Source of the DNA: Ruminococcaceae bacterium UBA5891
GTDB lineage: Bacteria; Bacillota; Clostridia; Oscillospirales; Acutalibacteraceae
Assembly (NCBI GenBank): GCA_002431945.1
Contig: DJET01000046.1
Location: 1-21,457, forward strand
Length of the DNA stretch: 21,457 bases
Reading direction: 5' to 3'
Shown piece after piece: positions 1 to 7,406 of this stretch. How positions within the stretch are numbered: position 1 is the stretch's first letter; the number at the start of each line of letters is the position of its first letter. The notes beneath the pieces were generated by a model. The model worked only from the letters and a program-made list of their open reading frames with translations, was not told the DNA's origin and did not search any database. The position numbers and the translations under genes were made by a program.

Positions 1-183
1 TATGTTACCTACGTTATAAACACGCGGGATATGAATTCATCGGGCGTGTTATCGGACGGGTACGAAATTCGCCGCTGCGCGGTTGAAAACAACGTTACAA
101 TGTTTACGTCGCTTGATACCGTTAAGGTACTGCTTGACGTGCTTGAAGAAACCACCCTCGGAATATCCACAATAGACGCTTGA
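1..183 (+). CDS. carB: Carbamoyl-phosphate synthase large subunit, C-terminal end (partial)
   Basis: Only the last 60 codons are present; the reading frame is open from base 1 and stops at 181-183. The peptide contains VINTRDMNSSGVLSDGYEIR and ends in a TMFTSLDTVKVLLDVLEE-type helix. This is characteristic of the C-terminal MGS-like allosteric domain of CarB, which binds regulators such as UMP and ornithine in characterised enzymes. The full enzyme makes carbamoyl phosphate from glutamine-derived ammonia, bicarbonate and 2 ATP. It feeds PyrB encoded downstream. The pyrK start lies 11 bp past the stop codon, so it is the upstream part of the same pyrimidine operon. Identification rests on a short piece, but the context makes it firm. 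Confidence 0.93.
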   Translation, partial: YVTYVINTRDMNSSGVLSDGYEIRRCAVENNVTMFTSLDTVKVLLDVLEETTLGISTIDA

Positions 184-194
184 AAGGAAACGCT

Positions 195-926
195 ATGAAA
201 CAGGATTTTTACGAAGTTACAGAAAACGGGCAGATAGCCCCCTCGGTTTTTAAAATGACGCTTGCGGGCGATACCTCGCCCATTACTGCACCGGGGCAGT
301 TTGTAAATATTAAAATACCCGAATTTTACCTGCGCCGCCCTATTTCTATATGCGACTGGGACGATAATACCCTTACAATTATTTACAAGGTTGTAGGGGA
401 CGGAACAAGCGCTTTAAGCCGCATAAAAAAAGGTGAAAAATCAGACCTTTTAATATCCCTCGGCAATGGGTACGATACCTCGCTTTCGGGCGATAAGCCA
501 CTGCTTATAGGCGGCGGTGTTGGTGTTCCGCCCCTTTTCGGGCTGTGTAAAAAGCTTATTTCGGAAAATAAGACCGTAAACGTTATCTTAGGCTTTAACA
601 CAAAATCGGAAATATTTTTAGAGGACGAGTTCAGAAAGCTCGGCGCAAACGTAGCCGTTACCACGGCGGACGGCTCTTACGGGCTTAAAGGCTTTGTAAA
701 CGCCGCAATGGAATATGCCGATTACAGCTATTTTTACACCTGCGGCCCGAAACCTATGCTAAAAGCCGTAAACGCCGCCGCGAAAACAAGCGGTCAGTTC
801 AGCTTTGAAGAGCGTATGGGCTGCGGCACGGGCGCCTGCATGGGCTGCACCTGCAAAACAAAAAATGGTCCTAAACGAGTTTGCACCGAGGGTCCCGTGT
901 TTTTAAGGGAGGAAATAGAATGGTAA
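195..926 (+). CDS. pyrK: Dihydroorotate dehydrogenase B, electron transfer subunit
   Basis: A 243-aa iron-sulfur flavoprotein that passes electrons from the PyrD FMN to NAD+ in class 1B dihydroorotate dehydrogenase. It shows a ferredoxin-reductase-like FAD site with LRRPISICD (about residues 46-54) and a glycine-rich nucleotide loop LIGGGVGVPP (104-113). A C-terminal [2Fe-2S] cluster motif has Cys210, Cys215, Cys218 and Cys230 in C-x4-C-x2-C-x11-C spacing. I chose the ATG at 195 because GAAAGGA lies just upstream (182-188); an in-frame TTG at 180 would overlap the carB stop. The gene's stop overlaps the pyrD start, as expected for a stoichiometric heterotetramer. Length is typical for the family. 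Confidence 0.96.
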   Translation: MKQDFYEVTENGQIAPSVFKMTLAGDTSPITAPGQFVNIKIPEFYLRRPISICDWDDNTLTIIYKVVGDGTSALSRIKKGEKSDLLISLGNGYDTSLSGDKPLLIGGGVGVPPLFGLCKKLISENKTVNVILGFNTKSEIFLEDEFRKLGANVAVTTADGSYGLKGFVNAAMEYADYSYFYTCGPKPMLKAVNAAAKTSGQFSFEERMGCGTGACMGCTCKTKNGPKRVCTEGPVFLREEIEW

Positions 927-1837
927 ATACGTCTGTTAACCTGTGCGGTATAGGTCTTACAAACCCCGTAATCCCCGCAAGCGGCACGTTCGGCTTCGGT
1001 TATGAATTTACAAGGTTTTACGATATAAATATTTTAGGTTCAATTTCGCTTAAAGGCACCACCAAAGAGCCGCGCTTCGGCAACCCGACGCCCAGAATTG
1101 CCGAGTGTCCGCAGGGGCTTTTAAACGCGGTGGGACTGCAAAATCCGGGAGCGGAAAAGGTTTTAAACCACGAGCTTAAAACACTTAAAGCGGTTTATAA
1201 AAAGCCTGTTATGGCAAATGTAAGCGGTTTTTCGGTTAGTGATTATGTGTCGGCTGTTGAAACGCTGAACGGTGACGACGGTATAGGCTGGTTTGAAATA
1301 AATATTTCCTGCCCGAACGTTCACGGCGGCGGGCTTGCCTTCGGCACAAGCGCAGAAAACGCGGCGGCGGTTACAAAAGCGGTAAGGGCGGTTACGGATA
1401 AACCCATAATTATTAAGCTTTCCCCCAATGTAACCGATATTACCGAAATTGCAAAGGCGTGCGAGGCTGCGGGAGCAGACGGCGTATCGCTTATAAATAC
1501 CCTGCTTGGTATGAAAATAGACCTTAAAACCAAAAAACCGCTGCTTGCAAACAAAACGGGCGGGCTTTCGGGCCCCGCGGTAAAGCCCGTGGCGGTAAGA
1601 ATGGTGTATCAGGTATACGAAGCGGTAAAAATACCGATTGTAGGTATGGGCGGAATATCCACCGCCGAGGACGTTTTGGAGTTTATGTTAGCGGGCGCCG
1701 CCGCAGTAGAGGTGGGTGCTGCTAACCTAATAGACCCTTATGCCTGCAAAAAAATAATAGATGATCTGCCGAGGGCTATGGAAAAATACGGTATAAATAA
1801 TTTAAGCGAAATTATAGGAGGAGCGCACAATGGGTAA
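920..1837 (+). CDS. pyrD: Dihydroorotate dehydrogenase B (NAD+), catalytic subunit
   Basis: A 305-aa FMN enzyme oxidising dihydroorotate to orotate, step 4 of UMP synthesis. The active-site segment FEINISCPNVHGGG (about 125-138) holds the catalytic base as Cys131, which is diagnostic of class 1 enzymes; class 2 uses Ser. The neighbouring pyrK makes this class 1B, with NAD+ as acceptor, cytosolic. The phosphate/FMN-binding end VGMGGISTAEDVLEFM and GAAAVEVGAANL is intact. The start at 920 follows GGGAGGAAATAGA and overlaps the last codons of pyrK (ATG inside TGG-TAA). A longer in-frame upstream start at 881 would lie deep within pyrK and has no ribosome binding site. It overlaps pyrF by 8 bp. 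Confidence 0.96.
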   Translation: MVNTSVNLCGIGLTNPVIPASGTFGFGYEFTRFYDINILGSISLKGTTKEPRFGNPTPRIAECPQGLLNAVGLQNPGAEKVLNHELKTLKAVYKKPVMANVSGFSVSDYVSAVETLNGDDGIGWFEINISCPNVHGGGLAFGTSAENAAAVTKAVRAVTDKPIIIKLSPNVTDITEIAKACEAAGADGVSLINTLLGMKIDLKTKKPLLANKTGGLSGPAVKPVAVRMVYQVYEAVKIPIVGMGGISTAEDVLEFMLAGAAAVEVGAANLIDPYACKKIIDDLPRAMEKYGINNLSEIIGGAHNG

Positions 1838-2528
1838 AGACGTGATTATTGCCTGCGATTTTGCAGATAAGAAGACCTGTCTTGAATTTTTAGATAAATT
1901 CGAGGGCAAAAAACCGTTTGTAAAAATAGGAATGGAGCTTTTCTACGCCGAGGGCCCCGAAATTGTAAGGGAAATTAAGGCGAGAGGACATAAAATATTC
2001 CTTGATTTAAAGCTGCACGATATTCCGAACACCGTAAAAAAATCAATGGCGGTACTGTCGCGCCTTGATATTGATATGTGCAACCTGCACGCGGCAGGCA
2101 CTGCCGCTATGATGGCCGCGGCAATAGAGGGGCTGACAAGAGAAGACGGCACCCGTCCGCTGCTTATAGCAGTAACCCAGCTTACCTCAACAAGCGAAGA
2201 AGCAATGCATAAGGATCTTTTGATAAGCGGCAAAATGGAAGACGTGGTTATGCACTACGCCGAAAACGCAAAGTGCGCGGGGCTTGACGGCGTGGTATGC
2301 TCCCCTCTTGAGGCGGCGGCGGTACACGGCGCCTGCGGCAAAAGCTTTTTAACCGTAACGCCCGGCATACGCTTTGCCGACGGCGATAAGGGCGACCAAT
2401 CGCGCGTTACCACACCCGAAAGGGCAAAGGAAATAGGCAGCGACTATATAGTGGTCGGCAGACCTATAACCGCCGCGGCAGACCCCGCGGCGGCTTATGA
2501 GCGCTGTGTTCGGGAATTTATAGGATAG
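1830..2528 (+). CDS. pyrF: Orotidine 5'-phosphate decarboxylase
   Basis: A 232-aa TIM-barrel enzyme converting OMP to UMP, the last step of the pathway. The catalytic charge network is visible: Asp10, Lys32, and the D-x-K-x-x-D signature LDLKLHDIPNTV with Asp59, Lys61 and Asp64. The phosphate-gripping C-terminal part includes VTPGIR and DYIVVGRPIT. The ATG at 1830 has GGAGGAG a few bases upstream, inside the 3' end of pyrD, so the two genes are translationally coupled. The length is that of the short bacterial (B. subtilis/E. coli-like) type. Confidence 0.96.
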   Translation: MGKDVIIACDFADKKTCLEFLDKFEGKKPFVKIGMELFYAEGPEIVREIKARGHKIFLDLKLHDIPNTVKKSMAVLSRLDIDMCNLHAAGTAAMMAAAIEGLTREDGTRPLLIAVTQLTSTSEEAMHKDLLISGKMEDVVMHYAENAKCAGLDGVVCSPLEAAAVHGACGKSFLTVTPGIRFADGDKGDQSRVTTPERAKEIGSDYIVVGRPITAAADPAAAYERCVREFIG

Positions 2529-2537
2529 GTGATAAAA

Positions 2538-3206
2538 ATGCAAAGCTATAAACACGAATTTATTGAATTTTTAGAGAGTGCCGGCGTGCTTAAATTCGGC
2601 GATTTTACCGCAAAAAGCGGCAGAAAAATCCCATATTTTATAAACGCGGGCGAAATTAAAACAGGCAATCAGATAAGAAAATTAGGCGAATTTTACGCAA
2701 AGGCGTATTTTGAAAAGCTCGGTAATAAAAAAGCCGTGCTTTACGGTCCCGCATACAAGGGCATTCCGATTGCGGTATCGGTAGCCGTTGCGCTTTCGGA
2801 AAACGGGCTTGACGTGCCGTTTTTCTTTAACCGCAAGGAAGAAAAGGACCACGGCGAGGGCGGCGTTTTTGTAGGCTGTAAACCTAAAGCGGGCGAAGAG
2901 GTGGTAATTGTAGAGGACGTTATAACCGCAGGCACGGCGATAAGGGAAAGTATGGCTATACTCTCAAAGCTTAGCGGCGTAAAGGTTGCCGCGACCTTTG
3001 TTATGGTAGACCGCTGCGAAAAGGGGCAGACCGAAAAATCGGCTATGGCGGAGGTAGGCGAAGAATTCGGCTTACCCGTTTACTCGGTAGTTAACGTTTA
3101 CGATATTATAGAATACCTTGAAGAGGACGAAAAAAACCGCGAAAACGTGGAACGCATAAAGAATTATCTTAGTGTGGCAGGTTCAAGTCCTGTCACACTA
3201 AATTAA
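2538..3206 (+). CDS. pyrE: Orotate phosphoribosyltransferase
   Basis: A 222-aa enzyme joining orotate to PRPP to give OMP. The PRPP-binding motif VVIVEDVITAGTA (about 122-134) and the flexible catalytic loop RKEEKDHGEGG (99-109) are complete. I prefer the ATG at 2538, 9 bp downstream of the pyrF stop; an in-frame GTG at 2529 abuts the stop and would leave no ribosome binding site. The last 12 or so residues (SVAGSSPVTLN) are not family-typical. They are encoded by a 13-bp hairpin at 3169-3201 that looks like a tRNA T-arm plus acceptor stem, so the native C-terminus probably ended near KNYL and was extended by this element. Confidence 0.95.
   Translation: MQSYKHEFIEFLESAGVLKFGDFTAKSGRKIPYFINAGEIKTGNQIRKLGEFYAKAYFEKLGNKKAVLYGPAYKGIPIAVSVAVALSENGLDVPFFFNRKEEKDHGEGGVFVGCKPKAGEEVVIVEDVITAGTAIRESMAILSKLSGVKVAATFVMVDRCEKGQTEKSAMAEVGEEFGLPVYSVVNVYDIIEYLEEDEKNRENVERIKNYLSVAGSSPVTLN
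3169..3201 (+). repeat. tRNA-minihelix-like hairpin at the pyrE 3' end
   Basis: A 13-bp stem with one G-U pair and a 7-base loop. The inner five pairs (GCAGG 3177-3181 with CCTGT 3189-3193) enclose TTCAAGT. This matches a tRNA T-arm, including the conserved G53-TTC-A-A-C61 arrangement. The outer seven pairs (TAGTGTG 3170-3176 with CACACTA 3194-3200) would be the acceptor stem, with A3201 as discriminator. The D-arm and anticodon arm are absent and no CCA follows. It is not a functional tRNA gene. It could be a tRNA-derived repeat, an RNA-stabilising hairpin between pyrE and pyrB, or coincidence. Confidence 0.7.
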
Positions 3207-3228
3207 CGGCACAAAGGAATGATATTAA

Positions 3229-4140
3229 ATGAGAAGTCTTATTGATATTTCGGAGCTTACAACGGGTGAAATTGAAGAGCTGATAGGCGTTGCCAACGAT
3301 ATTATAGAAAACCCCGAAAAATACAGTGAAAAATGCAGGGGCAAAAAGCTTGCCACCCTGTTTTTTGAGCCGTCCACCAGAACGCGGTTAAGCTTTGAAG
3401 CGGCGATGTTAGAGCTCGGCGGCAGCGTTTTAGGCTTTTCGGAGGCGCAAAGCTCCTCTGCCGCAAAGGGCGAAAGCGTGGCGGATACCGCAAAGGTTAT
3501 TTCCTGCTATGCCGATATTATAGCAATGCGCCATCCTAAAGAGGGCGCGCCGCTTGTAGCCGCAAGAAACGCAAGCATACCCGTTATAAACGCGGGCGAC
3601 GGCGGGCACTGCCACCCCACGCAGACCTTGGCAGACTTACTTACAATATACCGTGAAAAGGGCGGCTTTGATAATTTGACCGTGGGCTTTTGCGGCGACC
3701 TTAAATTCGGCAGAACGGTACATTCGCTTATCTCCGCGCTTATACGCTATAAGGACGTTCGGTTTGTGCTTATCTCGCCTAATGAGTTAAAGCTGCCGGG
3801 GTACGTTAAGGATAAGCTTGATAAAGAGGGTATAGAGTACACCGAGACCGACAGCCTTGAAAATTCCATTGCCGACCTTGACATACTTTATATGACCCGC
3901 GTGCAAAAAGAGCGCTTTTTCAACGAAGAAGACTATTTGCGCCTTAGAGACACATATATTTTAACCCCCGAAAAAATGGCGCTTGCAAGCGAAAAATTAC
4001 GCGTTTTGCACCCGCTGCCGCGCGTTAACGAAATAAGCGTGGCGGTAGACGGCGACCCGCGCGCCTGTTATTTTAAGCAGGTGCTTTATGGGAAATATAT
4101 GCGTATGGCGCTTATTTTAAAGCTTTTGGAGGTAATGTGA
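3229..4140 (+). CDS. pyrB: Aspartate carbamoyltransferase catalytic subunit
   Basis: A 303-aa enzyme condensing carbamoyl phosphate and aspartate to N-carbamoyl-aspartate, the committed step of the pathway. It contains the carbamoyl-phosphate loop FEPSTRTR (STRTR at 49-53), the 80s-loop region SSSAAKGES with Lys80, GGHCHPTQTLADLLT (125-139), and the C-terminal HPLPRVNEI (261-269). The start ATG at 3229 follows AAAGGA at about 3213. Its stop codon TGA (4138-4140) shares its final A with the ATG of pyrI, so catalytic and regulatory chains are coupled as in class B ATCases. Confidence 0.97.
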   Translation: MRSLIDISELTTGEIEELIGVANDIIENPEKYSEKCRGKKLATLFFEPSTRTRLSFEAAMLELGGSVLGFSEAQSSSAAKGESVADTAKVISCYADIIAMRHPKEGAPLVAARNASIPVINAGDGGHCHPTQTLADLLTIYREKGGFDNLTVGFCGDLKFGRTVHSLISALIRYKDVRFVLISPNELKLPGYVKDKLDKEGIEYTETDSLENSIADLDILYMTRVQKERFFNEEDYLRLRDTYILTPEKMALASEKLRVLHPLPRVNEISVAVDGDPRACYFKQVLYGKYMRMALILKLLEVM

Positions 4141-4556
4141 TGAATATTGATTCCATTAAAAACGGCATTGTAATAGACCATATAACCGCAGGCAGAGGAA
4201 TGGAGATCTACCGCCTTTTGGGGCTTGAGGCGCTTGATTGCTCTGTGGCGCTTATAAAAAACGTTGCAAGTAAAAAATCAGGCAAAAAGGATATTATTAA
4301 GATAGATTCGGATTTTGACGTTGATACCGATATTTTAGGCTTTGTAGACCCCGACGTTACGGTGAACATAATAAAGGACGGGCAAATAAAAGAGAAAAAG
4401 ACGATAGAACTGCCGCAGGAGCTTACAAACGTTTTAAAATGCAAAAATCCGCGCTGTATATCATCAACAGAGCAGGAGCTGCCGCATATATTTCGCTTGA
4501 CCGATAAGGAGCACCGCGTTTACCGCTGCATTTACTGCGAAACAAGGGCAAAATAA
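4140..4556 (+). CDS. pyrI: Aspartate carbamoyltransferase regulatory subunit
   Basis: A 138-aa allosteric subunit that binds nucleotides in its N-terminal domain and docks onto PyrB through a C-terminal zinc domain. The four zinc cysteines are present as Cys101, Cys106, Cys130 and Cys133 (C-x4-C ... C-x2-C). The N-terminal GIVIDHITAGRG segment is typical of PyrI. I prefer the ATG at 4140, which overlaps the pyrB stop by one base, with GGAGG at about 4128-4132. The in-frame GTG immediately before it is the alternative. It is the last clear gene of the pyr transcription unit. Confidence 0.95.
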   Translation: MNIDSIKNGIVIDHITAGRGMEIYRLLGLEALDCSVALIKNVASKKSGKKDIIKIDSDFDVDTDILGFVDPDVTVNIIKDGQIKEKKTIELPQELTNVLKCKNPRCISSTEQELPHIFRLTDKEHRVYRCIYCETRAK

Positions 4557-4567
4557 ATACCTGCCGC

Positions 4568-4596
4568 TTGACAGCTCCTTTTGGCAAGGCTATAAT
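4568..4596 (+). promoter_or_regulatory. Consensus sigma-A promoter before the SGNH/CDA fusion gene
   Basis: TTGACA at 4568-4573 and TATAAT at 4591-4596 are separated by exactly 17 bp, a perfect match to the housekeeping consensus. It begins 11 bp after the pyrI stop and would start transcription near 4603, about 20 bp upstream of the GTG start at 4624. The downstream genes therefore need not depend on the pyr operon. Confidence 0.88.
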
Positions 4597-4623
4597 ATTA
4601 AAAAAACAAAAGGGGTACAAATT

Positions 4624-5670
4624 GTGATAAAGCTCGGAAATGTATTTATTTTAGGAGACAGCTATTCAACGTTTGAGGGCAGCATACCTGCCGGTAACGA
4701 GTCTTGGTATTTTACAAAGCCTAAAAATAATACAAACGTTACCGATAAATCGCAGACTTGGTGGTATAAGCTTATAAATAATACCGATTCGGCATTGGTA
4801 AGAAACGAAAGCTTTTCGGGTACTACAATATGTAACACGGGCTACGGCGGAGGCTATTGTCCCAAAACCTCGTTTATAGGCAGATTTGACAGAATTTGCA
4901 GTGAGGGATTTTTTAAGGAAAATCCGGTTGATACGTTTTTTGTTTTCGGCGGCACTAACGACAGCTGGGCGGGCTCGCCCGTAGGAGAAGTAAAAACCGA
5001 AGATCTTAACGGTGAAAATTTGAAAAGCACACTGCCGGCATTTTCTTATCTTTTAAAGGGTATAAAGAAAAATCTTCCGAATGCAAATACGGTTGTAATT
5101 ATAAACAACGCCGAAATTAAGGAAGAAATTACAAACGGCATTATAAAGCTGTGCGGGCTTTACGGCGTTTCTTACATAAAGCTTAACGGCATAAGCAGGC
5201 AGGGCGGCCACCCCGATATTACGGGAATGGAGCAGATATTTAACAGTATATACTGTTTTTTTGATAATGCGGAAAACGGCAAGGAAATATGGGACAAACT
5301 GTATTCCGTCGCAAAAAGCGTGTTAAACCCGCGCAAAATTTCAGAGTGGATGGAAGCGGGCGGCGTTGCGGCGGCGGTTGAGTCAGGGTCCGGCAAAATT
5401 TACACGGGAGTATGTGTAGACGGCGCCTGTACCCTCGGAATTTGCGCCGAGAGAAACGCAATTTTCAATATGATAACAAATGGCGAGAGCACCATACGCC
5501 GCGTGATCGCAGTAAACCCGGACGGAAAAGCCATGCCGCCCTGCGGCGCCTGCCGCGAGCTTATGACTCAGTTAATGCCCGAAAATTATAAGAATATCGA
5601 AGTAATGATGAATTACGAGGAAAAAAGGGTTGTCACCTTAGGCGAGCTTACCCCGCAGTGGTGGATATGA
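4624..5670 (+). CDS. SGNH/GDSL-type hydrolase fused to a cytidine deaminase-like domain
   Basis: A 348-aa two-domain protein. Residues 1 to about 215 look like an SGNH hydrolase: ILGDSYSTFEG (Ser13 in the GDS motif), FSGTTI with Gly66, GGTND (109-113, Asn112) and a late GGHPD (His196). Residues from about 220 form a CDA-fold deaminase: AGGVAAAVES, CAERNA with zinc ligand Cys274 and catalytic Glu276, and PPCGACRE with zinc ligands Cys307 and Cys310. The deaminase half resembles the stand-alone clostridial cytidine-deaminase-like proteins. No signal peptide is seen, so it is probably cytosolic. Start is GTG at 4624 with AAAGGGG upstream. A role in nucleoside salvage, such as removing an acyl group and deaminating the base, is inference from fusion and context. 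The substrate is unknown. Confidence 0.85.
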   Translation: MIKLGNVFILGDSYSTFEGSIPAGNESWYFTKPKNNTNVTDKSQTWWYKLINNTDSALVRNESFSGTTICNTGYGGGYCPKTSFIGRFDRICSEGFFKENPVDTFFVFGGTNDSWAGSPVGEVKTEDLNGENLKSTLPAFSYLLKGIKKNLPNANTVVIINNAEIKEEITNGIIKLCGLYGVSYIKLNGISRQGGHPDITGMEQIFNSIYCFFDNAENGKEIWDKLYSVAKSVLNPRKISEWMEAGGVAAAVESGSGKIYTGVCVDGACTLGICAERNAIFNMITNGESTIRRVIAVNPDGKAMPPCGACRELMTQLMPENYKNIEVMMNYEEKRVVTLGELTPQWWI

Positions 5671-5684
5671 AAGGAAAAATACAT

Positions 5685-6194
5685 ATGATAGATTTTATTT
5701 TTCCGACAGAGCAAAGCCGCGAAGCCGTGCTTTCGTTTTACGGCGAGTTTGAAAAAAACGGAGAGACCTGCATAGGTTTTTGCGGTTATAAGGATTTTGA
5801 TAAATGGCTTATAGGTATGAACAACCGCCGCACGGGCAAAAATTTGCCGGACGGCTATGTTAAAGAAAACTTTTACCTATGTTATGAAAACGGCGAAATG
5901 ATAGGCGTATTCAGCCTTAAATTTGAGCTGACCGATTATTTATTTAACTACGGCGGTCATATAGGCTACGCTGTGCGCCGCAGCAGACGTAACCGCGGCT
6001 TAGCAACCGAAATGCTGAAGCAGGGGCTTAAAATTGCAAAACAGCTTAAAATCAACCCCGTGCTTTGCGTTTGCGATAACGACAATTACCCCTCTGAAAA
6101 GGTAATTATTAAAAACGGCGGCGTGTTTGAAAACGAAATTTTCGATTCGAAAGAAAATGTTACGGTAAAAAGATTTTGGATTAAAGCGGAATAA
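5685..6194 (+). CDS. GNAT family N-acetyltransferase
   Basis: A 169-aa acetyltransferase of the GNAT fold, closest in style to the acetyltransf_3/RimJ-like type. The acetyl-CoA motif is HIGYAVRRSRRNRGLATEML (92-111), with the R-x-x-R-G-L-A pyrophosphate loop, followed by the B-motif region CVCDNDNYPSEKVIIKNGG. The ATG at 5685 is preferred because AAAGGA sits at about 5670-5675; longer in-frame starts (5658, 5667) overlap the preceding gene. It lies 14 bp after the SGNH/CDA gene and ends just before a terminator, so the two probably form a transcript from the 4568 promoter. The substrate cannot be inferred. Confidence 0.88.
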   Translation: MIDFIFPTEQSREAVLSFYGEFEKNGETCIGFCGYKDFDKWLIGMNNRRTGKNLPDGYVKENFYLCYENGEMIGVFSLKFELTDYLFNYGGHIGYAVRRSRRNRGLATEMLKQGLKIAKQLKINPVLCVCDNDNYPSEKVIIKNGGVFENEIFDSKENVTVKRFWIKAE

Positions 6195-6204
6195 TGTCGA
6201 AACG

Positions 6205-6240
6205 GCGGACGTGATAAAAAACGTCCGCTAAAAATTTTTT
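6205..6240 (+). terminator. Intrinsic terminator after the acetyltransferase gene
   Basis: An 8-bp G+C-rich stem (GCGGACGT 6205-6212 with ACGTCCGC 6221-6228) with an 8-base loop is followed by TAAAAATTTTTT. It starts 10 bp past the stop codon and closes the leftward group of + strand genes. Confidence 0.88.
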
Positions 6241-6296
6241 AAGGGGACATAATTCGCTCATTTTTTCACATTGTTTGTCATATACTTTTGTATAGC

Positions 6297-6315
6297 GACG
6301 TAAATATTTTACGTC
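6297..6315. promoter_or_regulatory. Palindrome upstream of the S1-domain gene, possible operator
   Basis: GACGTAAA (6297-6304) and TTTACGTC (6308-6315) are perfect inverted arms around TAT, 28 bp upstream of the S1-domain start codon. TATACT at 6281-6286 could be a -10 box but no good -35 is seen at the right distance, so the promoter itself is unclear. The palindrome may be a protein-binding site or a 5' leader hairpin. Confidence 0.4.
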
Positions 6316-6342
6316 AGTGTATAAAGGAAAGGTGATTTAACA

Positions 6343-7266
6343 ATGAACGGTTTTTTCCCGGAGGGCTGGGACGTATCGGCAACGGACAGCAAAAAGCTAT
6401 TTACTCCCGCATTTCTTACAGAGGCGCAGGCAAAGCAAACGGTGCTTGAATCGGTTGTTACAATGTGCGACGCCGCACACAATCTTATAGTAGACCTTGG
6501 GTGTATGAGGGGTGTTATTCCGCGCGAGGAGGGGGCAATAGGAATATCCGACGGCTCCACGCGCGATATAGCGCTTATCTCACGCGTAGGTAAGCCCGTA
6601 AGCTTTGTAATAAGCGAAATAAGGGTAGACGATTTCGGCAGACCTTGCGCCTATCTTTCAAGAAAGCGCGCTCAGGAGCTTTGCAAAAAATACATAACAG
6701 GCGTAAAAAAGATTGGCGATGTAATAAACGCAAGGGTTACGCATCTTGAGTCGTTCGGCGCCTTTTGCGATATAGGCTGCGGCAATATAGCCCTTTTGCC
6801 GATAGACGCGATCTCGGTTTCGCGCATTTCTCACCCGCGGGATCGCTTTAAGGCGGGTGACGATATAAAGGCAATAATAAAGAATATTGCAGAGGACGGC
6901 AGAATTACATTATCACATAAAGAGCTGCTCGGCACGTGGGAGGAAAACGCCGAGCTGTTTTCAGCGGGGCAAACCGTAACCGGCGTTATAAGAAGCGTTG
7001 AGGATTACGGCGTTTTTGTGGAGCTTACGCCTAATCTTGCAGGGCTTGCAGAACCGAGACCAGACGTGTTTATAGGGCAGCAGGCAAGCGTTTATATTAA
7101 AAGCATTATACGCGAGAAAATGAAGATCAAACTTATTATTATTGACAGCTTTGACAGCGAATATACACCGCCGCTTAAATATTTTTTCACGGGGGAGAGT
7201 ATAGGCGAATGGGATTATTCGCCCTGCGACTGCTGCAAGCGAATCGCAACTAAATTCTGCGGATAA
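6343..7266 (+). CDS. S1 RNA-binding domain protein (ribosomal protein S1-like)
   Basis: A 307-aa protein built from three S1-type OB folds. The first (about 32-108) is degenerate, containing VDLGCMRGVIPREEGA and a closing CAYLSRKRAQE. The second (about 122-193) is canonical: IGDVINARVTHLESFGAFCDI, then RFKAGDDIKAIIKNI and GRITLSHKELLGTW. The third (about 207-268) begins AGQTVTGVIRSVEDYGVFVEL. The protein ends in an unusual cysteine-rich tail, SPCDCCKRIATKFCG. Such short S1-like proteins occur in many Clostridia in place of, or beside, full-length RpsA and act in mRNA binding. The exact role here is unknown. ATG at 6343 follows AAAGGAAAGGTGAT. It is monocistronic between a terminator and the repeat region. 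Confidence 0.88.
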   Translation: MNGFFPEGWDVSATDSKKLFTPAFLTEAQAKQTVLESVVTMCDAAHNLIVDLGCMRGVIPREEGAIGISDGSTRDIALISRVGKPVSFVISEIRVDDFGRPCAYLSRKRAQELCKKYITGVKKIGDVINARVTHLESFGAFCDIGCGNIALLPIDAISVSRISHPRDRFKAGDDIKAIIKNIAEDGRITLSHKELLGTWEENAELFSAGQTVTGVIRSVEDYGVFVELTPNLAGLAEPRPDVFIGQQASVYIKSIIREKMKIKLIIIDSFDSEYTPPLKYFFTGESIGEWDYSPCDCCKRIATKFCG

Positions 7267-7270
7267 AAAA

Positions 7271-7306
7271 CGGATTGCCACAGCCGTTACACGGCTTCGC
7301 AATGAC
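7271..7306 (+). repeat. REP-like intergenic repeat, solitary A-type copy
   Basis: A CGGATTGCCACAG...CTTCGCAATGAC unit immediately after the S1-domain stop codon, with internal arms AGCCGT and ACGGCT. It lacks one T relative to the copies at 7728 and 7880. Its ends (CGGATTG and CAATGAC) are the same as those of the array at 7728-8014. Confidence 0.8.
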
Positions 7307-7406
7307 AATTCGTTTATTTTGAAAGTATGCCATACAAACGGAGAAGCTGAATTTATTATGCAAGCCCAAGCATTATAATAAGGTTTGTACTAAGCTTATG
7401 AAATAA

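Noticed and set aside
3169..3201. Functional tRNA gene
   Set aside because: Only the T-arm and acceptor halves exist; D-arm, anticodon arm and CCA are missing, and the sequence lies within the pyrE reading frame.
6258..6294. Sigma-A promoter for the S1-domain gene
   Set aside because: TATACT (6281-6286) and TGTATA (6289-6294) are possible -10 boxes, but no good -35 box lies at 16-18 bp, so I do not list a promoter.
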